A model generated the notes under the pieces. That model was not told the origin of the DNA and searched no databases. It worked only from the letters and a program-made list of their open reading frames with translations. This document shows, one piece after another, positions 51,438 through 59,322 of a stretch of 64,000 nt of DNA. Made by a program: the position numbers and the translations under genes. Position 1 is the first letter of the stretch; the number at the start of each line of letters is the position of its first letter. The DNA is from Brasilonema sennae CENA114 (lineage in GTDB: Bacteria > Cyanobacteriota > Cyanobacteriia > Cyanobacteriales > Nostocaceae), in contig NZ_CP030118.1 of assembly GCF_006968745.1 (NCBI RefSeq), positions 4,616,399-4,680,398 of the forward strand. The letters run 5' to 3'.

Positions 51438-53750
51438 TCAGATAGTTTTGGGACGGAAATTACGCAAGCGCAAAGCATTAGTCACGACAGACACTGAACT
51501 AAAAGCCATCGCTCCTCCTGCAATGATTGGGTTGAGCAACCAGCCAAAGATGGGAAACAAAATGCCAGCAGCAATAGGAATTCCAGCAACGTTGTAAATA
51601 AAGGCAAAGAAGAGATTTTGACGTATATTACGAATCGTGGCGCGGCTGAGTTGAATGGTGGTGACAATGCCTTGCAAGTCTCCAGAAATTAAAGTGATAT
51701 CGCTGGCTGCGATCGCGACATCTGTTCCTGTACCAATCGCTATCCCCACATCTGCTTGAGCCAAGGCAGGTGCATCATTGATACCATCACCCACCATCGC
51801 CACAATAGAGTTTCTATTTTCCCTCTTCTTGTCCACAAGAGACACCTGCGCTCGTCTTCTTCTCTCCTCTGCTTGAAGAGATTGAATCACCTGTGCTTTT
51901 TGGTCTGGTCGAACTTCGGCAAAAACGCGGGTAATGCCAACTTCACGGGCGATCGCCTCCGCAGTTTTACGATTATCTCCCGTCAACATCACTACTTCTA
52001 AACCGAGCTTCTGTAGTGCTCTGACAGCAGCTTCACTGTTATGTTTTAGGGCATCTGCAATACCCATCAATCCTTGCATTTCGCCATCTACAGCAATCCA
52101 AATCGCAGTTTTCCCAGCAGCTTCCAACGCAGCTTTGTGTTCTTGGAGGGTATCAGTGTTAATTTCCAGTTCCTCCATCCAGCGTTGTGTCCCTATTTGG
52201 ACAAGGTGGTTGGAAACAATAGCTTGCACGCCACTCCCGGCGATCGCTTCAAATTTCTGCACGTCACTCAAATCTACCTGCTGTGATTGAGCATATCTCA
52301 CAACTGCTTCAGCTAAAGGATGCTCAGAATTTCTCTCAACTGATGCGGCTAGGTGCAGAAGTTTTAACTCATTACTATCCCTAGTACCGTTGACGGTAAC
52401 ATAGTCGATAACAGTGGGTTTACCTTGAGTCAGAGTTCCAGTTTTATCCAGCACAATCGTCTGAATTTTGTGTGCCAGTTCTAAGCTTTCTGCTCCTTTG
52501 ATTAAAATACCGTTTTCTGCACCTTTACCTGTACCTACCATCACAGAAGTGGGGGTAGCTAAACCCAAAGCACAGGGACAAGCGATAATCAACACACTAA
52601 CTGTGGTGATCAGGGCAAATGTCAAGTTGCCGATGATGTAAAACCAGATGATGAAGGTGGCGATCGCAATACCAATAACCACTGGTACAAACCATCCCGT
52701 CACAGAGTCTGCTAATCGTTGAATGGGTGCTTTTGAGCCTTGAGCCTGTTGCACGAGTTGAACAATTTGAGCCAAAACGGTATCTTTTCCTACTCTCGTC
52801 GCCCGGAACTGAAAGCTACCAGTTTTATTAATTGTCGCTCCTATAACTTCGTCTGGTGGCTGCTTTTTCACTGCGACACTTTCGCCGGTAACCATTGATT
52901 CATCAACAGTAGAAGCGCCTTCTATCACTTCTCCATCAACAGGAATTTTGTCACCTGGACGCACCAAAATCACATCACCAATCTGAACTTCTTGAATGGG
53001 AACATCAATTTCCTTGCCATTGCGGATAATACGGGCATCTCTTGCTTGTAAACCAATGAGTTGGCGAATGGCATCACTAGTCTGACTCTTTGCGCGATTT
53101 TCAAAAAGTCGCCCCAGCAGAATGAGTGTGATGACAACCGCTGCTGTTTCGTAATACACCTCTGGCATTAAGCCTTGATTGATCAAGAAGTTAGGGAAAA
53201 CAGTTGCAAACAACGAGTAGAAAAACGCCGCACTCGTACCCAGTGCAATCAGCGTATCCATTGTTGCTGTGTGGCGCTTCAAACCTTTCCAGGCGTTTAC
53301 ATAGAACCTATATCCACACCAAAATTGTACAGGTGCAGTCAGTGCTAATTGAAACCATCCCTGAGACAGCCAAGCAGGAATCAAGGGTAGCTTGAGTCCT
53401 GTCATCATAGACAGCGAACCCAACACAAGTATGATACTGACAACGCCTCCTACCCAAATTTTACGGGTGAGATCCTGTTCTTCAGCATTCCGGGAAGCTT
53501 TCTCGGCATCCGATTCTCCTGTCAGCATTTCTTGTTCTTGGAGTGAGTAAGCTGAGTATCCTGCATCCTCTACAGCTTGTTGAATCTTCTCCAAGCTGGT
53601 TTTTCTCGGATCATACTTGACACTAGCTTGTTCTGCACCAAAGTTGACATTAGAGTCAATCACTCCAGGAACAGAACGAATTGCTTGTTCAACATTTCTG
53701 GCGCATGACGCACAACTCATGCCTCGTAGTTTGAGTGTGAGGGTATCCAT
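51438..53750 (-). CDS. copA: copper-translocating P1B-type ATPase
   Basis: A 770-residue pump: N-terminal HMA domain with GMSCASCARNVEQAI (about 9-23), six to eight membrane helices, actuator motif TVDESMVTGES, the CPC metal site in IACPCALGLATPTSVMVGTG, phosphorylation site DKTGTLTQGKP, the HP dipeptide NSEHPLAEAV, and hinge MVGDGINDAPALAQADVGIA. CPC with the CASC HMA marks Cu(I)/Ag(I) transport. An unusual charged insertion of about 21 residues lies between IQSLQAE and IVAMVGDG. The copper chaperone gene is 44 bp upstream; a MerR-type promoter at 54145-54182 probably drives both. Confidence 0.93.
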   Translation of the reverse strand: MDTLTLKLRGMSCASCARNVEQAIRSVPGVIDSNVNFGAEQASVKYDPRKTSLEKIQQAVEDAGYSAYSLQEQEMLTGESDAEKASRNAEEQDLTRKIWVGGVVSIILVLGSLSMMTGLKLPLIPAWLSQGWFQLALTAPVQFWCGYRFYVNAWKGLKRHTATMDTLIALGTSAAFFYSLFATVFPNFLINQGLMPEVYYETAAVVITLILLGRLFENRAKSQTSDAIRQLIGLQARDARIIRNGKEIDVPIQEVQIGDVILVRPGDKIPVDGEVIEGASTVDESMVTGESVAVKKQPPDEVIGATINKTGSFQFRATRVGKDTVLAQIVQLVQQAQGSKAPIQRLADSVTGWFVPVVIGIAIATFIIWFYIIGNLTFALITTVSVLIIACPCALGLATPTSVMVGTGKGAENGILIKGAESLELAHKIQTIVLDKTGTLTQGKPTVIDYVTVNGTRDSNELKLLHLAASVERNSEHPLAEAVVRYAQSQQVDLSDVQKFEAIAGSGVQAIVSNHLVQIGTQRWMEELEINTDTLQEHKAALEAAGKTAIWIAVDGEMQGLMGIADALKHNSEAAVRALQKLGLEVVMLTGDNRKTAEAIAREVGITRVFAEVRPDQKAQVIQSLQAEERRRRAQVSLVDKKRENRNSIVAMVGDGINDAPALAQADVGIAIGTGTDVAIAASDITLISGDLQGIVTTIQLSRATIRNIRQNLFFAFIYNVAGIPIAAGILFPIFGWLLNPIIAGGAMAFSSVSVVTNALRLRNFRPKTI

Positions 53751-53794
53751 TTCACAAACTCCTTTGCACCCTTGAGAGTAGTAGATATCAAAAA

Positions 53795-53989
53795 TCAGGC
53801 AACTGTATATCCAGCTTGTGTAATCGCTTCCTGAATTGCTGTTTGAGAAGCGTTAGTTTTCACGGACACAATTTTGGTTTTGGGATCAGCTTGAACTGTT
53901 GCATTGGCATCAATAGCTTGAACTGCTTTGGTGATAGTGTCTGCACAAGCAGAACAAGCCATATTGGGGACTTGAAGTTGTAGTGTCAT
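53795..53989 (-). CDS. copper chaperone (Atx1/CopZ-like HMA protein)
   Basis: A 64-residue heavy-metal-associated domain: MTLQLQVPNMACSACADTIT with the Cu(I)-binding MxCxxC (MACSAC, residues 10-15), then QAIDANATVQADPKTKIVSV and the final AGYTVA, the standard ferredoxin-like fold. It delivers Cu(I) to P-type ATPases such as the one encoded next. The two genes form an operon under the MerR-type promoter upstream. A MITE lies in the leader. Confidence 0.92.
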   Translation of the reverse strand: MTLQLQVPNMACSACADTITKAVQAIDANATVQADPKTKIVSVKTNASQTAIQEAITQAGYTVA

Positions 53990-54034
53990 AAAGGTAAATG
54001 ATTGATTATTAGTGGTGTGTAGTTACAAACAACC

Positions 54035-54126
54035 AGGACTTACGCACGAACAACGTAATCATAGTCATTGCGACCTCTGGGAAGCAATCGCAACCCACTG
54101 TTTTTAGTAGCGCGTGCGTAAGTCCT
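54035..54126. repeat. MITE, AGGACTTACGCA family, copy C
   Basis: AGGACTTACGCA at 54035 and TGCGTAAGTCCT ending 54126, 92 bp. It lies between the MerR-type promoter and the copper chaperone start codon, so it would be transcribed as part of the 5' leader. Confidence 0.8.
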
Positions 54127-54144
54127 AACAACGTGTTTCGTTTT

Positions 54145-54182
54145 GAATCTATCTTAAAATCTCTAGTCAACTGGAGAGTCAA
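54145..54182 (-). promoter_or_regulatory. MerR-type promoter/operator for the chaperone-copA operon
   Basis: On the minus strand: -35 TTGACT, a 20-bp spacer containing the dyad TCTCCAGT-TG-ACTAGAGA, and -10 TAAGAT. Overlong 19-20 bp spacing with a dyad between the hexamers is the hallmark of MerR-family activated promoters (CueR and relatives). Nearly identical to the site at 60516-60547. Confidence 0.65.
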
Positions 54183-54265
54183 GAGGATCTTTTTCTACAG
54201 CGTTTACCCCTACACCCCTACACCCTTACACCCCTTTCTTGGTCAATCAATCCACTGGACATCCT

Positions 54266-54949
54266 CTAATTCGGCACCGTTAACGCTCTGCCATTATCTT
54301 CAGGTTTCAACGAGAGCAAAAATGGCACCGCTTTTTCTACCCACTTCTTGAGTGGTGTAAATAGGGCTGCATCCTCGCCGTAGCAAATTTCTAGCATCTT
54401 AGTGTAAATGATGCCAGGATTGAGGGGAATTGCTGCCATGCCAGCAGGTAGTTCTTGCGCAAGCGTACGCGTGAGTCCTTCGATTGCCCACTTAGAGGCG
54501 CAGTAAGGAGCAACTTCCGGCGAGGTCGATCTCCCCCAACCCGAACTGAAGTTGACAATAATCCCTTGCTGGCGTTGAATCATCGCTGGCACGAAGTGAC
54601 GAATCACATTAGCAACGCCTTTGATGTTAACATCAATTAACTGCGAGAATTCATCCGATGGTATTTTCCACAAGGGTGCTGGATGATTCATTAAAGCGGC
54701 ATTGTTGATCAATAAATCGGGCGAGCCATAGGTTGCGAGAATTCGCTCGACCCATGCTTGCACAGTTGATTCGTCCGCAACATCGACAGAGGTGAAATCA
54801 TGAGGAGCAGCAAAGCGCTGGCATAATTTTTCCACAGCTGTGGTTGAGCGCGTACACCCAATCACCGTATGTCCTCGTGCAATAAACTGTTCGGTCATGG
54901 CTAAACCTAGACCGCGACTCACGCCTGTTATCACTATCTGCTTGGTCAT
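54266..54949 (-). CDS. short-chain dehydrogenase/reductase
   Basis: A 227-residue classical SDR: NAD(P) motif TGVSRGLG (about 8-15), DVADESTV, NNAALMN (the NNAG position), serine in IIVNFSSGWGRS, and the catalytic YCASK (about 148-152) in YCASKWAIEGLTRTLAQEL. R34 (CTRSTT) after the second strand hints at NADPH preference. Substrate unknown. It is upstream of, and on the same strand as, the copper operon, but the MerR-type promoter intervenes. Confidence 0.9.
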   Translation of the reverse strand: MTKQIVITGVSRGLGLAMTEQFIARGHTVIGCTRSTTAVEKLCQRFAAPHDFTSVDVADESTVQAWVERILATYGSPDLLINNAALMNHPAPLWKIPSDEFSQLIDVNIKGVANVIRHFVPAMIQRQQGIIVNFSSGWGRSTSPEVAPYCASKWAIEGLTRTLAQELPAGMAAIPLNPGIIYTKMLEICYGEDAALFTPLKKWVEKAVPFLLSLKPEDNGRALTVPN

Positions 54950-54977
54950 CTAGATATCCAATCGCGTTTTTTATTTA

Positions 54978-55090
54978 TAGCAGGGAACAGGGAACAGGGA
55001 ACAGTGAACAGTAAACAGTAAACAGTGAACAGTAAACAGTGAACAGTAACAACTGATAACTGATCGCTGGTAACTGGTAACTGGCGACTG
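54978..55090. repeat. short tandem heptamer repeats
   Basis: Reiterated GGGAACA/GTGAACA/GTAAACA units, then ACTGATA/ACTGGTA units. The same class as 28528-28618 in inverse orientation. Confidence 0.8.
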
Positions 55091-55225
55091 CTATATGTAG
55101 AAGTTTAGCAGTGATATAGCTTTGGGGCGATCGCATTTACAATGTTGAAATCGATTTGCGGATTTGACGAGTTTGAGTTAGATCTAACTCGCTACAATGG
55201 TATTAGAAATTTGTAGCATAATTGT

Positions 55226-55504
55226 ATGGCAAAGCAGGAAGTTCCACTTGCTGGGGAAGAACTCATTAAAGAAGTCTGTCGGCGGATTCGGGTTGCTCGC
55301 AGTTATTGGGATGCCCACAACAATGCTGCTTGTCGGGGGGAACGCGATCAGGCGTTAGCTCTTTACAATACCTTAAGCAAGGAACAAAAAGAACAGATTC
55401 CGCAAGTGTTGCGCGTGTGGTTACGTTATCGCAGTGAGAAATACTTTGGGGCACACCGAACACCGCCCAAGTCGGCACGAAAATCCAAAACCCAGATCCG
55501 TTAA
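55226..55504 (+). CDS. small conserved-looking hypothetical protein
   Basis: A 92-residue basic, helical protein (KEVCRRIRVARSYWDAHNNA, ALALYNTLSKEQKEQIPQVL, VWLRYRSEKYF) with a Lys/Arg-rich tail. No family recognised. It is followed 15 bp later by a 55-codon gene, so the two probably form a small operon. The acidic/basic pairing of two tiny proteins recalls toxin-antitoxin architecture, but no motif supports that. Confidence 0.55.
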   Translation: MAKQEVPLAGEELIKEVCRRIRVARSYWDAHNNAACRGERDQALALYNTLSKEQKEQIPQVLRVWLRYRSEKYFGAHRTPPKSARKSKTQIR

Positions 55505-55519
55505 CGAGCACATATAAAA

Positions 55520-55687
55520 ATGATTAAGCCTAAAAATTTGTATCGCGGACACGTAATAGAAAAAGTTGGTCACGGTAAAAGAGCGGTATTTCAAACAATC
55601 ATTAACGAAAAAGAATGGTCTAGCGTGACTGAATTAGAAGTAAAAACCGCAATTGATGTTTGGATTGATCAAGGAATAGAGCCGTAG
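55520..55687 (+). CDS. very small hypothetical protein (55 aa)
   Basis: Reads MIKPKNLYRGHVIEKVGHGK, then AVFQTIINEKEWSSVTELEV, then KTAIDVWIDQGIEP and stop. Composition is protein-like, with a beta-rich first half and an amphipathic C-terminal helix. It starts 15 bp after the 92-codon gene in the same direction. Function unknown. Confidence 0.45.
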   Translation: MIKPKNLYRGHVIEKVGHGKRAVFQTIINEKEWSSVTELEVKTAIDVWIDQGIEP

Positions 55688-55934
55688 TCATTGCGCAGAT
55701 ATCTATTTCCTCTTTCCCATTTTACCTCACAATACGGTTCGGTTAAGATCACAACGCCTGCGGCGACAGAGTTAAAAAGGGGGTAAAACAGGGTTATAAG
55801 CCCCCCTTTTTAAGGGCTTTTAGGTGCGATGCTCCGGCAGGGAGCCGCCAAGGGCGATCGCATTTAACATAGATTACAGTTTTTATTAATTGGGTGTACA
55901 TTGGGAATACGAAGAACGCCATAGGAGAAAAACT

Positions 55935-56216
55935 ATGTTTGAGGCAGAAGCCGCAACGCCCAAAGAATCGCGGCTTTCCATTCGGGCAACGGAGCCACAA
56001 AAGGCGATACTGGCAGAAGCTGCCCGCGTGCGGCACACGAATGTCAGCCAGTTTGTGCTGCAAGCATCACTTGATGCCGCGAATGCGATTCTTGTGCATC
56101 AAACAGAGTTTCGCTTGCCGCCTGAGCAGTGGGAAGCGTTCTGCGAACGTCTTGACGCACCGCCGAAAGTCGTTCCCGCCTTGCAGCGACTCTTTAGCGA
56201 ACCGGAACCGTTTTAA
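55935..56216 (+). CDS. DUF1778-family antitoxin (TacA-like)
   Basis: A 93-residue protein from ATG 55935, which has GGAG upstream. Ribbon-helix-helix N-terminus SRLSIRATEPQKAILAEAAR followed by NVSQFVLQASLDAANAIL, and a C-terminal toxin-neutralising tail ending ALQRLFSEPEPF. DUF1778 proteins repress their own operon and block a GNAT toxin. The stop codon overlaps the toxin start by one base (TAATG). GC content is visibly above the flanking genes, suggesting transfer. The frame is open upstream to 55890, without a good ribosome binding site there. Confidence 0.87.
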   Translation: MFEAEAATPKESRLSIRATEPQKAILAEAARVRHTNVSQFVLQASLDAANAILVHQTEFRLPPEQWEAFCERLDAPPKVVPALQRLFSEPEPF

Positions 56217-56731
56217 TGCACAGTGAGCCTTTAAACGAGCCTGTTCTGCTTGCCAAACATCACCTGATCGCGGATTTCGATTGCGGCAAGTCGCCACTTA
56301 ATGATTTCCTGATCAAATACGCTTTGCAAAATCAGGCAAGCGGCGGAGCCAGAACCTACATCCTGACTCGTGCTGATCGCGTCATTGGCTATTACAGCCT
56401 TGCCCCTGCGTCCATATCACCGGAGTCGGCTCCCGCTCGTGTCATGAAAGGGCAAGGGCGTTATCCTGTGCCGGTGATCCTGATGGCGCGGTTTGCCATA
56501 GACAAAGGCGAACAGGGAAAAGGCTTAGGCAAAGCCCTGTTCCGCAATGCGCTACGTCGCTCCCTGGCGGGGGCAGAAACTATTGGCGGTCGCGCTTTTC
56601 TTGTCCACGCCAAAGACGAGGAAGCCCGCGCCTTTTACCTCAAGTTTGGCATGGAAGAATCCCCAACCAATCCCCTGCACCTGCTTTTACTCTTCAAGGA
56701 CATTCGGCGATCGCTCGAAGCCGCAGGTTAA
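56216..56731 (+). CDS. GNAT acetyltransferase toxin (TacT-like)
   Basis: A 171-residue GNAT protein: HHLIADFDCGKSPLNDFL, RVIGYYSLAPASI, VPVILMARFAIDKGEQGKGLG (acetyl-CoA loop QGKGLGKALF, about 101-110), and FYLKFGMEESP with the catalytic-type tyrosine near residue 141. TacT-type toxins acetylate the amino group of aminoacyl-tRNA. It is coupled to the DUF1778 antitoxin by a one-base overlap and shares its raised GC content. Confidence 0.88.
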   Translation: MHSEPLNEPVLLAKHHLIADFDCGKSPLNDFLIKYALQNQASGGARTYILTRADRVIGYYSLAPASISPESAPARVMKGQGRYPVPVILMARFAIDKGEQGKGLGKALFRNALRRSLAGAETIGGRAFLVHAKDEEARAFYLKFGMEESPTNPLHLLLLFKDIRRSLEAAG

Positions 56732-57312
56732 GTTCTTTATGGGCCAATACGGTTCAGTTAGAGCCAAAAACCTTAATTTTCGTAGGTTGGGGAGGACAGT
56801 ACCGTGGGCGGGTTTCCCGCAAAGTCTGCCGGGCGGAATCTTCCGTCCGGCGAGCTTTGCGACAGTCGCGCACCTGTCCGTTGAGCCAGCGCGAATGACG
56901 GTGACGACAACCGGCTGCGGGAGGGTTTCCCGACAGCCAGGCATCTGGTGAGTCCAGCGCTGCGGGAGGGTTTCCCGACAGCCAGGCGACGGGCGTTCCC
57001 GATAGCCGTAAGGCGTGGCGTTAGCCATAGGGCGAACCCGAAGGGCTTTCCGCTCTCACGGCAAGTCTGGCGTTTGAGGAACGTTCGCGCAGCGTGTCCG
57101 CAGGACATAAACCAACATTTTCGGGACTTTGTTGGGTTTCACTACGTTCAACCCAACCTACAATTCTCCTTAACTGCTCATCAGTAATGTCTGTTATTGC
57201 TCTTTTTCAATCACGGTTCAGTTAAGGCTGAAAGCGTTGATGACAATATGAAAATGAGGAGCTTTGATTTGTCTTCCACTACCTTTTTACGTTTTTTAAT
57301 GTTGATCTACTT

Positions 57313-57426
57313 ATACCAATTCTCTGTAAACTTGCACTTAATACTTACTCTTTCATTCTTGGCGTTCTTGGCGTCTTGGCGGTTCGTTTAAAAAACATTA
57401 AGTGCATATTCATGGAGAATTGGTAT
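57313..57426. repeat. MITE with ATACCAATTCTC ends
   Basis: About 30-bp imperfect terminal inverted repeats: ATACCAATTCTC...GCACTTAAT at the left and ATTAAGTGC...GAGAATTGGTAT at the right. The core has the cyanobacterial GGCGTTCTTGGCGTCTTGGC motif. Confidence 0.8.
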
Positions 57427-57487
57427 TACCACTAACTGAACTGTATTGATATTTCTTGCACAATCTCGCTACCGGATTCCTATACTC

Positions 57488-57651
57488 AGATCTTGCACGT
57501 ACTTTTTCGTCCGCCTAGAAATAAATTCAGGGGCTAAGAGCTGAAGTATGCGATTAGCTCACTGGATATATATTTCAGTCCGTTTTAACGGACTTTGGCT
57601 ATAAGCCTTGAACTTGAGTTCAAGGCATACTCACCGGTAACATGCACGGAT
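57488..57651. repeat. MITE, AGATCTTGCACC / TCCGTTTTAACGGACT family, copy 2
   Basis: Begins AGATCTTGCAC and ends GTAACATGCACG. It shares AGTCCGTTTTAACGGACT and CCTTGAACTTGAGTTCAAGG with the copy at 47584-47744. Confidence 0.7.
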
Positions 57652-57660
57652 TGCTATATA

Positions 57661-58707
57661 TCAGTTAAAATTTGATTCCTGTCGCGATAAAGATGGAATT
57701 GACTTGAGGCTGTTTTGATCCCATGTGTAATCTTTCATGTCCCTTGGCCATGTTACTTCATCAGGTGTGGCAATTTTTAGGGTGCCGGAATTGAGTTTGT
57801 TATATAAGCCCAAAAAATCACCAATTTCAATATGATTTTTGTCAAAGGTTTCGCGAAGAAGTTCGATTGTAAACATCATGTTATGGGCTTCAAAGCTGCC
57901 TTGAGTAAACAAACGCGGAAATATCAAAAATTTTATATCCTTTCGTTTTTGCTTTATAGCTCTTTGGGGTGTTATTCCAAAATTCTCTGTTAATGGATCG
58001 CCTTGAATGAAAACCATAATGTAATTTGGACCTGCTACCCATTTTTGATAGCCATTTCCAAAGGTGAAAACATTGATGAGTTGACTAGTGCGTTGCTTCC
58101 AAATCTGTTCTTGAATTCGTCGTTGTTTAAAGTCAAACACCCTAGCGTGTTCACAAATAAAATTTGTTTTAGCAAGCTTAATAGCTCTAGCCAAAAAAAT
58201 TGTACCAAGACTATCGCCTGATAAATTGAGAGGTTTTGAATTGTTTACAGCATAAGTTATCAAAGTTGCTAAATTTTCAATGACTGGACTACCAGATAAA
58301 CCGAAATAGTCAAGAGCTGCATTAGCCCAGTCAAGGCGTCGGTTAATGCAAGCGACAACTGGACGTTTTTTAAGAAAAGTGGAGTTGTTCATATTGGCGA
58401 TGCCAGTTAAAAGAGTATCAGCATATCTACGGCTCCTTTTTGAAGATTCTGACTCACTTTGTCCCAGCCCAGAGACAAATACTGCAAAAAGTTCACGCTT
58501 ATCATTTTCTGGATAATAAGTAATCTCAGATGTAATCATGGTGATTGGATCAAAAGATTCCATCACTGCGTCAAAATCAAAAACTTGTTCATTACCTGGA
58601 TTTTGGAATTGTCCATCAAATTTTTTATCCGGGAAGAAAGCTTCAAGAGGCCAGCGCCACCAGGGAGATACGATTCGTTTTGCCTTATCTGCATCTGATA
58701 TCTTCAT
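57661..58707 (-). CDS. alpha/beta hydrolase-like protein, family not recognised
   Basis: A 348-residue protein. NLSGDSLGTIFLARAIKLAK (about 160-179) carries a GxSxG nucleophile elbow (GDSLG), preceded by a strand (ELFAVFVSGLGQSESES) that could hold the oxyanion loop. Candidate acid and base residues are in MVFIQGDPLTENFG and FEAHNMMF. This suggests a serine hydrolase (lipase or esterase-like), without a signal peptide. N-terminal WWRWPLEAFFPDKK is Trp-rich. No operon partners; flanked by repeats and a possible RNA. Confidence 0.55.
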   Translation of the reverse strand: MKISDADKAKRIVSPWWRWPLEAFFPDKKFDGQFQNPGNEQVFDFDAVMESFDPITMITSEITYYPENDKRELFAVFVSGLGQSESESSKRSRRYADTLLTGIANMNNSTFLKKRPVVACINRRLDWANAALDYFGLSGSPVIENLATLITYAVNNSKPLNLSGDSLGTIFLARAIKLAKTNFICEHARVFDFKQRRIQEQIWKQRTSQLINVFTFGNGYQKWVAGPNYIMVFIQGDPLTENFGITPQRAIKQKRKDIKFLIFPRLFTQGSFEAHNMMFTIELLRETFDKNHIEIGDFLGLYNKLNSGTLKIATPDEVTWPRDMKDYTWDQNSLKSIPSLSRQESNFN

Positions 58708-59322
58708 GAAAGACTCTCCTAAAGTACTGGAATTTAGACTTAAAAAAGCACAAGCGTGATCAAAGCAAGGTGTTTGTACAAGTATAAAAAGAAAAGGAGC
58801 CTGTGTTTAAAACAGACCCCTAGGACGATGAGTCAGAAGCATCAGCTTATACTTACAGCATGGCTGCTTTGTATGCCATAAGAACGCTTTGCGCTTACGC
58901 CCTTAGCGTCGCTTTTGCGCTTACAAGCTGTAACACTCACTTTCGAGTACTGGCTTCTCTGGTGTAGTGCTGTCTGACCGAAACTAGGGTGTAAGGGCAA
59001 AACAAGTAAAAAGAACCAAGTAAAAAGTAAAAAGAAGGAATTTTTTCTTTTGCCTTTTGCCTTTTAACTTTTAACTTCATTTGATAGGGGTGTAGGGGAA
59101 AAAGAGAAAATTGTATTTTTGTACACCTACCTCCGGAATAGAAGGGTGCAAGCTCCCACCAATTAAACTACACCCCACACCCCATGCCCCACACCCTTCT
59201 TCTTGACTATCGCACTAGTTCTTCTGCATACAGTTCCCAACCCTGGGATTTTCGGTTATTGAATGCTGCTAATCTTTAATGTACTACCAAATATATTTCA
59301 CATTTGAAATGTTAAAGAACAT
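58708..59322. other. spacer between the hydrolase and pfkA with a structured-RNA candidate
   Basis: 615 bp without a protein gene. Holds the folded element at 58818-58989, then CCTTTTGCCTTTTAACTTTT-type low-complexity repeats (about 59020-59085) and the pfkA promoter region. Confidence 0.45.
58818..58989 (+). ncRNA. candidate structured noncoding RNA
   Basis: Nested complementary segments: CCCTAG (58818) with CTAGGG (58984); GTCAGA (58832) with TCTGAC (58973), extended by AGCA/TGCT; TTACAGC (58853) with GCTGTAA (58927); and a local hairpin ATGGC/GCCAT. A HIP-like GC-rich insertion sits in an inner loop. No known family recognised by eye. The strand is chosen arbitrarily because helices read on both. 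Confidence 0.35.

Larger units (their letters stand above)
56732..57660. other. gene-free repeat cluster
   Basis: Almost wholly repeats: a composite element with ends AATACGGTTCAGTTA (56746) and TAACTGAACTGTATT (ending 57447), internal GC-rich modules shared with 6330-6968, a nested MITE at 57313-57426, and another at 57488-57651. An additional ACGGTTCAGTTAAG end lies near 57212. Reading frames here are repeat by-products. Confidence 0.65.

Noticed and set aside
58818..58989. Hammerhead-ribozyme-like sequence (GATGAGTC ... CGAAAC)
   Set aside because: The core reads ACGATGA rather than CTGATGA, an extra C precedes GAAA, and no third stem with a cleavage site can be placed, so the ribozyme model fails.
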